NCBI GenBank assembly: GCA_002701705.1
Contig: NZWU01000035.1
Coordinates: forward strand, 3,028-10,256
From: Gammaproteobacteria bacterium
GTDB taxonomy: Bacteria; Pseudomonadota; Gammaproteobacteria; GCA-002705445; GCA-002716945
Length of the DNA: 7,229 nt
Direction of reading: 5' to 3'
Part shown: in pieces, positions 1-5,795 of the stretch
Layout: every line of letters starts with the position of its first letter
How positions within the stretch are numbered: the stretch's first letter is position 1
The notes under the pieces: generated by a model
The model's input: the letters and a program-made list of their open reading frames with translations, nothing else
What the model was told of the DNA's origin: nothing
Database searches by the model: none
Program-made: the position numbers and the translations under genes

Positions 1-216
1 AATATTCTTTACAAAAGATTTATTAGAGTTTTTGATTTCATCAAGAAAAGATTCTTTGCTTACACAATCAGTATACTTTAAATCTTTTAGGTTGCTAAAT
101 TTTTCTTTGTGACTATCTAATTCTTCAACTATTAATACTTCATTGAAATTATTTTTATTTAGAGCATCAACTAAATTGCTTCCTATAAAACCAGCACCAC
201 CTGTTACAACAATCAT
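1..216 (-). CDS. hldD: Probable ADP-L-glycero-D-manno-heptose 6-epimerase, N-terminal part only
   Basis: Only the first 72 residues lie in the window; the gene runs off the left edge. The product starts MIVVTGGAGFIGSNLVDAL, the Rossmann nucleotide-binding start of the extended short-chain dehydrogenase/epimerase family, with the GxxGxxG glycines at residues 6, 9 and 12. After the second strand (VLIVEEL, about 27-33) come a KFSNLKDLKYTDCVSKESF-like segment and a DEI. These follow the order of E. coli HldD (VVDNL, KFVNLVDL, KEDF), which is why I prefer HldD over a generic sugar-nucleotide epimerase. HldD makes the heptose precursor of the LPS inner core in the cytoplasm. The D-N pair after strand 2 in E. 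coli HldD is E-E here (31-32), so a different NAD(P)-dependent epimerase remains possible. The gene is divergent from purE. The ATG at 214-216 is the only start that keeps the complete nucleotide-binding strand. Confidence 0.72.
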   Translation of the reverse strand, partial: MIVVTGGAGFIGSNLVDALNKNNFNEVLIVEELDSHKEKFSNLKDLKYTDCVSKESFLDEIKNSNKSFVKNI

Positions 217-248
217 ATCAAAATTTTTAAGTCCTATTAATTATTAAG

Positions 249-278
249 ATTATATAGAAACTAATACAATTTAACCAA
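249..278 (-). promoter_or_regulatory. Candidate sigma-70 promoter for the leftward epimerase gene
   Basis: On the minus strand a perfect TATAAT lies at 249-254. TTGGTT at 273-278 sits 18 bp upstream and is a poor -35 (3 of 6). The predicted start near 242 would give a leader of about 26 nt. That leader carries an AGGA (232-235) rather far from the ATG (15 nt). The -10 is convincing in position, but in DNA this AT-rich a TATAAT is cheap, so this is only a candidate. Confidence 0.35.
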
Positions 279-295
279 TAAAAACATAATAAGTA

Positions 296-325
296 TTGTT
301 AAGAAACATTTTATGCTGATACAAT
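296..325 (+). promoter_or_regulatory. Extended -10 promoter of purEK, predicted to give a leaderless mRNA
   Basis: TTGTTA at 296-301 (4 of 6 to the -35 consensus) is followed after 18 bp by TACAAT at 320-325 (5 of 6). The -10 is preceded by TGA at 317-319, an exact extended -10 TGn. With the usual 6-7 nt from the -10 to the start point, transcription would begin at about 332, the A of the purE ATG. No Shine-Dalgarno-like sequence lies between the -10 and the ATG, which agrees with a leaderless start. No PurR-like operator palindrome was recognised. Confidence 0.5.
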
Positions 326-331
326 CTCTAT

Positions 332-829
332 ATGAAAAAAGTCACCTGTCTAATAGGTGTGATAATGGGATCTAAATCTGATTGGCCAATCATGAAACAT
401 GCGGCTGATGTTCTAGATAAACTTAAAATAAAATATGAAACAAAGGTAGTCTCGGCTCATCGTACACCTGATTTATTATATAAATATGCATCTGCTGCTG
501 AATCGAGAGGTATAGAAGTAATCATTGCGGGAGCTGGTGGTTCAGCCCACTTACCAGGAATGACTTCATCAAAAACTACTCTTCCTGTAATTGGAGTACC
601 TATTAAAACAAAAAGCCTTGATGGGGTAGATTCATTGCTGTCGATAATTCAAATGCCTTCCGGGGTACCAGTAGGTACTGTGGCAATTGGTAAAAGTGGA
701 GCTATAAACTCTGCTTTATTAGCTGCCAGTATATTGAGTAATAAATATCCAGTAATTAAACAACAGCTCAAAAAATATAGGTCCCGACAAACACGCTCTG
801 TATTGGCTATTGGAGATCCAAGAAAATAA
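332..829 (+). CDS. purE: N5-carboxyaminoimidazole ribonucleotide mutase (PurE, class I)
   Basis: PurE moves the carboxyl group of N5-CAIR to C4 to give CAIR in de novo purine synthesis, using the product of PurK next door. The 165-residue protein has the family signatures in order: MGSKSDW (12-18), which binds the phosphate and ribose, SAHRTPD (41-47) with the catalytic His43, and [11 protein letters not shown] (67-77) with the second conserved His73. It continues with the [14 protein letters not shown] block (107-120) and the C-terminal [13 protein letters not shown] helix (124-136). The usual AAHLPGM is SAHLPGM here, a mild change. The length fits the class I bacterial enzyme, which works with a separate PurK. 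The ATG at 332 is the first in frame, with only a few residues before the first beta strand. It has no visible ribosome binding site and coincides with the predicted transcription start. Confidence 0.97.
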   Translation: MKKVTCLIGVIMGSKSDWPIMKHAADVLDKLKIKYETKVVSAHRTPDLLYKYASAAESRGIEVIIAGAGGSAHLPGMTSSKTTLPVIGVPIKTKSLDGVDSLLSIIQMPSGVPVGTVAIGKSGAINSALLAASILSNKYPVIKQQLKKYRSRQTRSVLAIGDPRK

Positions 830-830
830 A

Positions 831-1916
831 ATGCAGATAGGAATTCTTGGCGGCGGACAACTAGCAATGATGATGGCTGAGTCTGCTGGCAAGAAATATG
901 ATATTGAATTCATAGTTGTCGACCCAACAAATAATCCACCTGCATCTAAATATGCAAGATGCATAAAAGCTGAGTATACTGATTCAAAAGCTCTAAAATT
1001 ACTTGCTGAAGAATGTGATATTGCAACTATTGATTTTGAAAATGTTTCATCAAGTGCACTTAAACATCTTGAAAAATATATACCAGTATTTCCAAACTCA
1101 AAATCAGTAGAAATCTGTCAAGATAGATTGAGTGAAAAAACACTTTTTGTAGAAAATAATATTCCTACTACTAAATTCTGCCCCATTGATTGCGAGAATG
1201 ATCTAAAAAATGCTATAAAAGAATTTGGTCCAGACTCAATATTAAAATCAAGAAGATTAGGATATGATGGAAAAAATCAAATTATTATAAATAATAAAAC
1301 TTCAAAAAACATCTGGAATGATATTGGTTGTGTTCCATCAATTCTTGAAGAAAAAGTAGATTTCTTAACCGAGGTATCTTTAATTGGTGTCAAACTGCAA
1401 TCAGGAGAAACATATTTTTACCCTCTTGTGGAAAATTTTCATAGAGATGGAATTCTCAGTTATAGTATAGCTCCTTATGAAAATCTTGAATTACAAAAGC
1501 AAGCAGAAACTATCCACAAACAAATAACAAAACTCATTAACTATGTAGGAGTTTTAGTAATAGAATTTTTTATAAATAAAGACAGCCAGCTATTAGCAAA
1601 TGAAATGGCGCCAAGAGTACATAATTCAGGACACTGGACAATTCAAGGAACAAATATTAGTCAATTTGAAGCTCATATCAGAGCTATTTCTGGTATGAGT
1701 ATAGAAAATATACAAACTAATGGACATGCTGCAATGATAAATTTAATATCTAAAATGCCTAAAAAAGATGAACTGAATCTTGATGCCAATACTTATTTTT
1801 ATGATTATGGTAAAAATGAAAGAGAAAAAAGAAAATTAGGGCATATAACCATTATTGATAGTAATGCTCAAAAGCTTTATGAAAGATTGAATAGTTTGAA
1901 GAAAATTATTACCTAG
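831..1916 (+). CDS. purK: N5-carboxyaminoimidazole ribonucleotide synthase (PurK, ATP-grasp)
   Basis: PurK uses ATP and bicarbonate to turn AIR into N5-CAIR, the substrate of PurE. The 361-residue protein starts with the PreATP-grasp Rossmann strand MQIGILGGGQLAMMM (1-15). It has DFENV (68-72), the ATP-grasp glycine loop RRLGYDGKNQ (141-150; the family usually has GKGQ), a VDFLTEVS strand (176-183), and the metal/ATP-binding EMAPRVHNSGHWT signature (258-270). That signature is diagnostic for PurK. The length is near the family's usual 350-380. An upstream TTG at 810 would add 7 residues inside purE. The ATG at 831 is preferred because it places the first strand directly at the N-terminus, and it leaves a 1-bp gap after the purE TAA. 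GGAG at 812-815 is too far upstream to be a good ribosome binding site, so translation may be coupled to purE. The 3' end overlaps the convergent cupin gene by 4 bp. Confidence 0.97.
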   Translation: MQIGILGGGQLAMMMAESAGKKYDIEFIVVDPTNNPPASKYARCIKAEYTDSKALKLLAEECDIATIDFENVSSSALKHLEKYIPVFPNSKSVEICQDRLSEKTLFVENNIPTTKFCPIDCENDLKNAIKEFGPDSILKSRRLGYDGKNQIIINNKTSKNIWNDIGCVPSILEEKVDFLTEVSLIGVKLQSGETYFYPLVENFHRDGILSYSIAPYENLELQKQAETIHKQITKLINYVGVLVIEFFINKDSQLLANEMAPRVHNSGHWTIQGTNISQFEAHIRAISGMSIENIQTNGHAAMINLISKMPKKDELNLDANTYFYDYGKNEREKRKLGHITIIDSNAQKLYERLNSLKKIIT

Positions 1917-2245
1917 ACAGTCCTTTTACCTTGAAAGACACATACAAAGTAGCAACCCTCTGATCCAGCATGCACCCTATGAAATACTCCGTCTTCAATA
2001 AGCACGGTGTCACCCTCGCCTACATTAATTTCTCTATTATCTAATTCCATTTTACCACTTCCTTTTACAAAGAAATAAACTTCTTCTTGTCCTTTATGTT
2101 TGTGTCCAGTAGTACTTTTCATCGGATTCAGATTTGTGCTACTAACAACTAAGTCTTTTAGCAATGTGTTATCTTTAACAACATAACGGTCGTCTTCTTT
2201 TGTAATAACTCCGCCAATATCATTTATATTTAATAGTACATTCAT
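1913..2245 (-). CDS. Small single-domain cupin protein, function unknown
   Basis: This is a 110-residue single-domain cupin (Cupin_2 type). The first cupin motif is at about 47-62: G47, H48-x-H50, E54/E55, then G62, the usual metal ligands. The second motif is at about 76-89: G76, then EDGVFH with the fourth ligand His89; the family's Pro of PxG is Glu84. All four expected metal ligands are therefore present and metal binding is likely. There is no signal peptide or membrane segment, so it is probably cytoplasmic. Its ATG overlaps the panD stop as ATGA, which implies translational coupling. Small cupins of this kind include sugar-phosphate isomerases, dioxygenases and sugar-binding sensors, and I cannot choose between them. 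G+C is about 37% by hand count, above the neighbouring panC (about 24%). No pantothenate pathway role is established; a link to PanD is inference from position only. Confidence 0.88.
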   Translation of the reverse strand: MNVLLNINDIGGVITKEDDRYVVKDNTLLKDLVVSSTNLNPMKSTTGHKHKGQEEVYFFVKGSGKMELDNREINVGEGDTVLIEDGVFHRVHAGSEGCYFVCVFQGKRTV

Positions 2246-2643
2246 CTTTTTTTATTGCCTTCATTAGCTAAATTAATGCTGCCGTAATTTGCTTTTTCTA
2301 TTATTTTGTTCCCATCATCAACATAAATGATGGTTGGTTTATGGTTCATAATCTCTTCAGCCTGTAATTGGCAATATGAGCATATGATTATCTGATCTTG
2401 AACATTAATTTTATGACAGGCAGCCCCGTTTACACAAATAATTCCTGATTCTGCTCTGCCAGGAATAGCATATGTGGATAATCTTTCACCATTAGTAATG
2501 TTATAAAGATCAATCTTTTCATATGGTTTAATCCCACAAGCGTTAAGTAAAGATATATCAATTTCACAAGATCCCTCATATTCAACACGGGCATCGGTGA
2601 CTGTAGCCTTATGTATTTTCCCATAAAGAAATGTTCTTATCAT
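2242..2643 (-). CDS. panD: Aspartate 1-decarboxylase proenzyme (PanD)
   Basis: PanD is a pyruvoyl-dependent enzyme that decarboxylates L-aspartate to beta-alanine, the amine half of pantothenate. The 133-residue proenzyme starts MIRTFLYGKIHKATVTDA and has the self-cleavage site YEGSC, with Gly24-Ser25 at exactly the E. coli positions. Ser25 would become the pyruvoyl group of the alpha chain. Lys9, Arg54 (NGER), Thr57 and Tyr58 (STYAI), known from E. coli as substrate-binding or catalytic, are all present. GIICVNGAACHK (67-78) matches the conserved RIISVNGAAAH region. The family is usually 115-140 residues. The start is fixed by the MIRT beginning. The gene lies 40 bp after panC, the largest gap in this run of genes, so it may have its own promoter. 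It overlaps the cupin gene downstream by 4 bp. No gene for the PanZ maturation factor is in the window. Confidence 0.97.
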   Translation of the reverse strand: MIRTFLYGKIHKATVTDARVEYEGSCEIDISLLNACGIKPYEKIDLYNITNGERLSTYAIPGRAESGIICVNGAACHKINVQDQIIICSYCQLQAEEIMNHKPTIIYVDDGNKIIEKANYGSINLANEGNKKR

Positions 2644-2652
2644 AATTAATAT

Positions 2653-2679
2653 ATAATACTATTAAAAAAATAAATTCAA
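2653..2679 (-). promoter_or_regulatory. Weak candidate promoter for panD-cupin
   Basis: In the 40-bp panC-panD gap, the minus strand reads TTGAAT (2674-2679), a 15-bp spacer, then TATTAT (2653-2658). The spacer is short for sigma-70 and the whole gap is nearly pure A+T, so this is a weak call. If real, the transcript would begin within a few bases of the panD ATG (2643). The alternative is simple readthrough from panC. Confidence 0.22.
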
Positions 2680-2683
2680 AAGA

Positions 2684-3529
2684 TTAAATTTTAAGATTAT
2701 CAATTAATCTTACATCTGATAAGTACACAGCAATGAATATCATATAATTATTATTTTTATCTTCACTCTTATCTAATTTTTCAGAGGTAAGCAATTCTAA
2801 ATATTCAACTCTCATACCAAATTCTTCTAAAACCTTTATAGCTTCTTTGCGTAAGTCATTAAATAAGCTAACTCCTTCATTATGTATTTTTGTTCTTATT
2901 TTCATCAACTCTTTGATTATATTACTTGCAATTTTTTTCTGTTGATTTGATAATCTATTGTTCCTTGAACTCATCGCTAGTCCAAATTCATCCCTAATAG
3001 TTTCACATATAATAAGATTAATTTTATTATTATATGAATTTTTTATAATGTGCTTAATTAGTAATGCTTGCTGGTAATCTTTTTCTCCAAAATAGACATA
3101 ATCTGGATTTACTAAATCAAATAGTTTTCTGACAATACTATATACTCCTTCAAAATGATTAGGTCTAAATTTTCCACAGAGACAATTAAGAAAATCTGGT
3201 AACTTATTAATTTTATATTCTTCTAAATTATCTAATATATTGTTTTTAGCCGGTAAAAATAAACAATCCACATTATTTACTATTAATTTTTCTAAATCTT
3301 TTTCAGTTGTAACAGGATAATTTTCATAATCACTTTTATCATTAAATTGCAAAGGGTTAACAAAAATTGAAACTATTGTTTTGGACTTTTCTTTTTTTGC
3401 GCTTTGTATAAGGGAAATATGTCCATCATGCAAGTCTCCCATTGTTGGAACATACGAAATTTTACATTTTTGTTTTTTGAGATTAGTAATATATTCAGCC
3501 ATTTTTGCTGAGGTAGTGATAATATCCAA
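2684..3529 (-). CDS. panC: Pantothenate synthetase (pantoate--beta-alanine ligase, PanC)
   Basis: PanC adenylates pantoate with ATP and condenses it with beta-alanine to give pantothenate; its neighbours PanB and PanD serve its two substrates. The 281-residue protein has the nucleotidyltransferase HIGH-type motif VPTMGDLHDGH (27-37) and VSIFVNPLQFN (53-63). It also has FRPNHFEGVYSIVRKLF with the conserved Arg-Pro and His-Phe (Gly of the usual RPGHF is Asn), then YFGEKDYQQ, and the KMSKS-like loop AMSSRN. The length is usual for the family (about 280). The start is TTG at 3529. It puts the VPTMG motif at residue 27 as in E. coli PanC, whereas the next ATG (codon 10) would remove part of the first helix. 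AGGG at 3539-3542, 9 nt upstream, is a good ribosome binding site for this TTG. panB ends 4 bp upstream. The gene is very AT-rich (about 24% G+C over the 600 bp counted). Confidence 0.97.
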   Translation of the reverse strand: MDIITTSAKMAEYITNLKKQKCKISYVPTMGDLHDGHISLIQSAKKEKSKTIVSIFVNPLQFNDKSDYENYPVTTEKDLEKLIVNNVDCLFLPAKNNILDNLEEYKINKLPDFLNCLCGKFRPNHFEGVYSIVRKLFDLVNPDYVYFGEKDYQQALLIKHIIKNSYNNKINLIICETIRDEFGLAMSSRNNRLSNQQKKIASNIIKELMKIRTKIHNEGVSLFNDLRKEAIKVLEEFGMRVEYLELLTSEKLDKSEDKNNNYMIFIAVYLSDVRLIDNLKI

Positions 3530-3533
3530 TTGT

Positions 3534-4310
3534 CTATACCCTAGAATTATTTTTTGTTTTTTTAATAAAAGATTTTATCCTTTTATGAATATCTTTTATT
3601 TGGAAAAAACTTTTATCGACAAATTTAGGTACTCCGCTAAAACTTATATTAAGTAAATCATAGAGTACTAATATTTGTCCATCACATTTTTTTCCTGATG
3701 CTATACCTATGACTGGGATTGATAATTTTTTAGAAATAGTATTAGCGAGTGTCTTATCAATGCATTCAACAATCAGTAATTTAGCTCCAGCTTTTTCAAT
3801 AAGATTAGCTTCATTTAAAATATTATTTTTAGTTTCAATTGTTTTTCCTTGCTTTCTATATTCAGAATTAGAAATGATCCTTTGAGGCTTGATACCTATA
3901 TGAGCACAGACAGGTATTTTTTCTTGGGTTAAAAGTTCTATAGTTTTCAAATGAGTGACATCAGTTTCTAATTTAACCATATGAGCTCCACAATTCCTTA
4001 TTAATCTCTTTGCATTCTTGAGAGCTTGTTTTGGTGTATTATATGTATTGATTGGCATATCAGATATCAGATAAGCATTTTTATTACCTCTGCTTACTAG
4101 TCCTGTGTGATATTCAATATCAGATTGAGTTACATCATGCGTATTAACATGTCCCTGTACAACCACTCCAAGTGAATCACCAATTAAAATAATATCTATA
4201 CCACAATCATCAATATATTTAGCAAAACTAGCATCGTAAGCAGTTAGGCATGCAATCCCTATATGCTTTTTTTTCATTGAATAGATTTTTTTTAATGTGA
4301 TCTTTGACAT
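3534..4310 (-). CDS. panB: 3-methyl-2-oxobutanoate hydroxymethyltransferase (ketopantoate hydroxymethyltransferase, PanB)
   Basis: PanB transfers a one-carbon unit from 5,10-methylene-THF to alpha-ketoisovalerate, giving ketopantoate, the first committed step of pantothenate synthesis. The 258-residue TIM-barrel enzyme has LTAYDASFA (22-30) and GDSLG with the metal ligand Asp45. It also has SDMP with Asp84, VKLE with Lys113 and Glu115, and VCAHIGIKPQ (134-143). VEC carries Glu182, and the C-terminal PVIGIASGKKCDGQILV block follows. These match E. coli Asp45, Asp84, Lys112, Glu114 and Glu181 within one position. It is divergent at conserved spots: CGH is CAH, the glycine of IGIGAG is lost (IGIASG), and the following HD is YD (LYDLL). 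The C-terminus is also short, lacking the usual final HSF-like end. The metal and substrate ligands are intact, so activity is expected. The gene follows the kinase gene by 5 bp and precedes panC by 4 bp. Confidence 0.96.
   Translation of the reverse strand: MSKITLKKIYSMKKKHIGIACLTAYDASFAKYIDDCGIDIILIGDSLGVVVQGHVNTHDVTQSDIEYHTGLVSRGNKNAYLISDMPINTYNTPKQALKNAKRLIRNCGAHMVKLETDVTHLKTIELLTQEKIPVCAHIGIKPQRIISNSEYRKQGKTIETKNNILNEANLIEKAGAKLLIVECIDKTLANTISKKLSIPVIGIASGKKCDGQILVLYDLLNISFSGVPKFVDKSFFQIKDIHKRIKSFIKKTKNNSRV
3539..3542 (-). promoter_or_regulatory. Ribosome binding site supporting the TTG start of panC
   Basis: The minus strand reads AGGG at this point, followed by a 9-nt spacer and TTG at 3529. 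It lies within the last codons of panB (TCT AGG GTA TAG). It is one of the few recognisable Shine-Dalgarno sites in the window and decides the panC start in favour of TTG over the ATG nine codons later. Confidence 0.6.
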
Positions 4311-4315
4311 AGGGG

Positions 4316-4960
4316 TTAATCATTTGGGATAGTTGGGTTAAAGTATTTTTTACCTTTAATATTTTTGCTAATTTCATCAATCAATATTTTATAGTCATGT
4401 GATTTATTAATATTCACATTTGCTGTATTAATTATCAGTAATGGTGATTCATTATAAGTATGGAAATAATTAGTGTAGGCATCAATTATAGAATTTAGAT
4501 AATCCCGTGAAATTCCCTGTTCATAATCAATAGCTCTAGATTTAATCCTATCTATTAACTTTTCTACGGGAGCTTGTAGGTAAATGATTAAGTCTGGTTT
4601 GGGCAGTTTCAATTTTAACATATTATAAACTGTTCTATATAACTCTAGTTCTTGCTTATTTAATGTTACTTCTGCGAACAATTCATCTTTCCCCAAAAAA
4701 TAGTCAGAAATTATACCTGCTTTGCTATCCTCACTAAGTTTATAATCAATATATTGTTGAGAACGTTTTAACAAAAAATATAGCTGCGTTGAAAAAGCAT
4801 ATTGTACTTGATTTTGATAAAATTGACTAAGAAATGGGTTTTCAGAAAAATTCTCAAGCATTGATTTACAATTAAACGTCTTTGACAGTTTTGTAGCTAA
4901 TGTGGTTTTTCCAACTCCAATAGGTCCTTCAACAACTATAAACTTCTCTTTATGATACAT
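4316..4960 (-). CDS. Deoxynucleoside kinase (dNK family; deoxyadenosine/deoxyguanosine kinase-like)
   Basis: This is a 214-residue P-loop kinase of the dNK/thymidine kinase 2 family, which phosphorylates deoxynucleosides in salvage. The Walker A is GPIGVGKTT (12-20). It is followed by ENPFL (39-43), the TQLYFLLKRSQQ helix (57-68) with the base-contacting Gln region, and the SDYFLGKDELFA segment (about 85-96). PDLIIYLQAP comes next, then a lid with RIKSR and YEQGISRDYL, and a final SPLLIINT strand. These fit the bacterial deoxyadenosine/deoxyguanosine kinase subgroup; I cannot fix the base preference from the sequence. It lies between folK (10 bp) and panB (5 bp), a neighbourhood that recurs in some gamma- and betaproteobacteria from what I know of them. 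No ribosome binding site is visible, so it may depend on translation of folK. Whether it only does salvage or has a job tied to the folate/pantothenate genes is open. Confidence 0.9.
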   Translation of the reverse strand: MYHKEKFIVVEGPIGVGKTTLATKLSKTFNCKSMLENFSENPFLSQFYQNQVQYAFSTQLYFLLKRSQQYIDYKLSEDSKAGIISDYFLGKDELFAEVTLNKQELELYRTVYNMLKLKLPKPDLIIYLQAPVEKLIDRIKSRAIDYEQGISRDYLNSIIDAYTNYFHTYNESPLLIINTANVNINKSHDYKILIDEISKNIKGKKYFNPTIPND

Positions 4961-4970
4961 GATACAGAGT

Positions 4971-5429
4971 TTATAAGTTTCTCTTTAAATAATGAACCAA
5001 TTTTCCAAATTTTGGAATATTAAATCTATGATTAGTGATTTCAAATAATGGAATTAAGACAAACTCTCTATTCGTCATTTCAGGGTGTGGTATGGTTAGT
5101 CTCTTACTATTAATTTCTAAATTATTATAAATAAGGATATCAAGATCCAATGTTCTTGGTCCCCATTTTTTTATTCTCTGTCTATGATGTATATCCTCAA
5201 TTTTTTGAAGTGAGTTAAGAAGCTCTTCAGGTTCTAGAGCAGTTTGGATTTTGATGACTGCATTGATATAATCTGGTTGGTTTTTTGGTCCAAGAGGTTT
5301 GCTACTATATAGAGATGATTTTTTAATTATATGAGTATGATTTAAATGATTAATCTGTTTCATCCCTTTGAGTATATGGTAAACAGGATTATTTTGATTA
5401 CTACCTAAGGCTATATATACTATATTCAA
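4971..5429 (-). CDS. folK: 2-amino-4-hydroxy-6-hydroxymethyldihydropteridine pyrophosphokinase (HPPK)
   Basis: FolK transfers pyrophosphate from ATP to 6-hydroxymethyl-7,8-dihydropterin, the step before dihydropteroate synthase in folate synthesis. The 152-residue protein has IALGSNQNNP (6-15), SSLYSSKPLGPKNQPDYINA (38-57), and the family signature WGPRTLDLDILIY (89-101) with the magnesium ligands Asp95 and Asp97 and Arg92. IPHPEMTNREFVLIPLFEI follows. Trp89, Arg92, Asp95 and Asp97 fall at the same numbers as in E. coli HPPK when translation starts at the TTG at 5429, so that start is well supported although no ATG is available nearby. The upstream AAGAAG is at best a weak ribosome binding site. 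The gene is 19 bp after rplS and 10 bp before the kinase gene. The link to PanB is biochemical: PanB consumes the folate cofactor methylene-THF. Confidence 0.96.
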   Translation of the reverse strand: MNIVYIALGSNQNNPVYHILKGMKQINHLNHTHIIKKSSLYSSKPLGPKNQPDYINAVIKIQTALEPEELLNSLQKIEDIHHRQRIKKWGPRTLDLDILIYNNLEINSKRLTIPHPEMTNREFVLIPLFEITNHRFNIPKFGKLVHYLKRNL

Positions 5430-5448
5430 ACTTCTTGAATGGGTAACT

Positions 5449-5793
5449 TTAGTTTACTTTTTCTTTAATTCTAGCAGACTTTCCAGACCTTTCTCTTAAA
5501 TAGTACAGTTTTGCTCTTCTTACACTGCCTTTTCTTTTTAATTTAATATCAGAAATAATTTTACTGTGAAGTTGAAAGACTCTTTCAACTCCTTCTCCAT
5601 AAGAAATTTTTCTTACAGTAAATGATGAATTAAGGCCCCTATTTTTTTTAGCTATAACAACCCCCTCAAAGGATTGTAATCTTTCTCGTTTGCCTTCTTT
5701 TACCTTTACCAAAACCTCAACTGTATCACCGCTTGAGAAGCTAGCATATTTTTTGATTTGAGTTGATTCAATTTTGTCGATAATCTTGTTCAT
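5449..5793 (-). CDS. rplS: 50S ribosomal protein L19
   Basis: L19 lies at the 30S-50S interface of the ribosome. The 114-residue protein shows the family from end to end: [19 protein letters not shown] (22-40), [21 protein letters not shown] with the conserved Phe-Glu-Gly-Val, [10 protein letters not shown], and [21 protein letters not shown] at the C-terminus. The short length without a C-terminal tail is like gamma- and betaproteobacterial L19 and unlike the longer alphaproteobacterial forms. The ATG at 5793 is 2 bp after the trmD stop and has an AAGG at 5799-5802 with a 5-nt spacer, one of the clearest ribosome binding sites in the window. It is last in the classical rpsP-rimM-trmD-rplS order. 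Confidence 0.98.
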   Translation of the reverse strand: MNKIIDKIESTQIKKYASFSSGDTVEVLVKVKEGKRERLQSFEGVVIAKKNRGLNSSFTVRKISYGEGVERVFQLHSKIISDIKLKRKGSVRRAKLYYLRERSGKSARIKEKVN

Positions 5794-5795
5794 GT

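Noticed and set aside
810..830. TTG at 810 as the purK start
   Set aside because: It would add seven residues encoded within purE ahead of the conserved first strand; the ATG at 831 fits the family better.
649..964. Two minus-strand open frames antisense to purE and the start of purK (649-867 and 719-964)
   Set aside because: They lie inside strongly conserved purE/purK coding sequence, have no family features, and look like shadow frames.
2430..2624. A 64-codon minus-strand open frame inside panD
   Set aside because: It is a different frame of an intact panD with all catalytic residues; there is no independent evidence for a second product.
2652..2657. Perfect TATAAT on the plus strand in the panC-panD gap
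   Set aside because: No acceptable -35 lies upstream and it points antisense into panC; it is expected by chance in a nearly pure A+T stretch.
3381..3656. Plus-strand open frame across the panB-panC junction
   Set aside because: It is antisense to two well-identified genes and shows no recognisable domain; its hydrophobic look comes from the complement of lysine-rich coding sequence.
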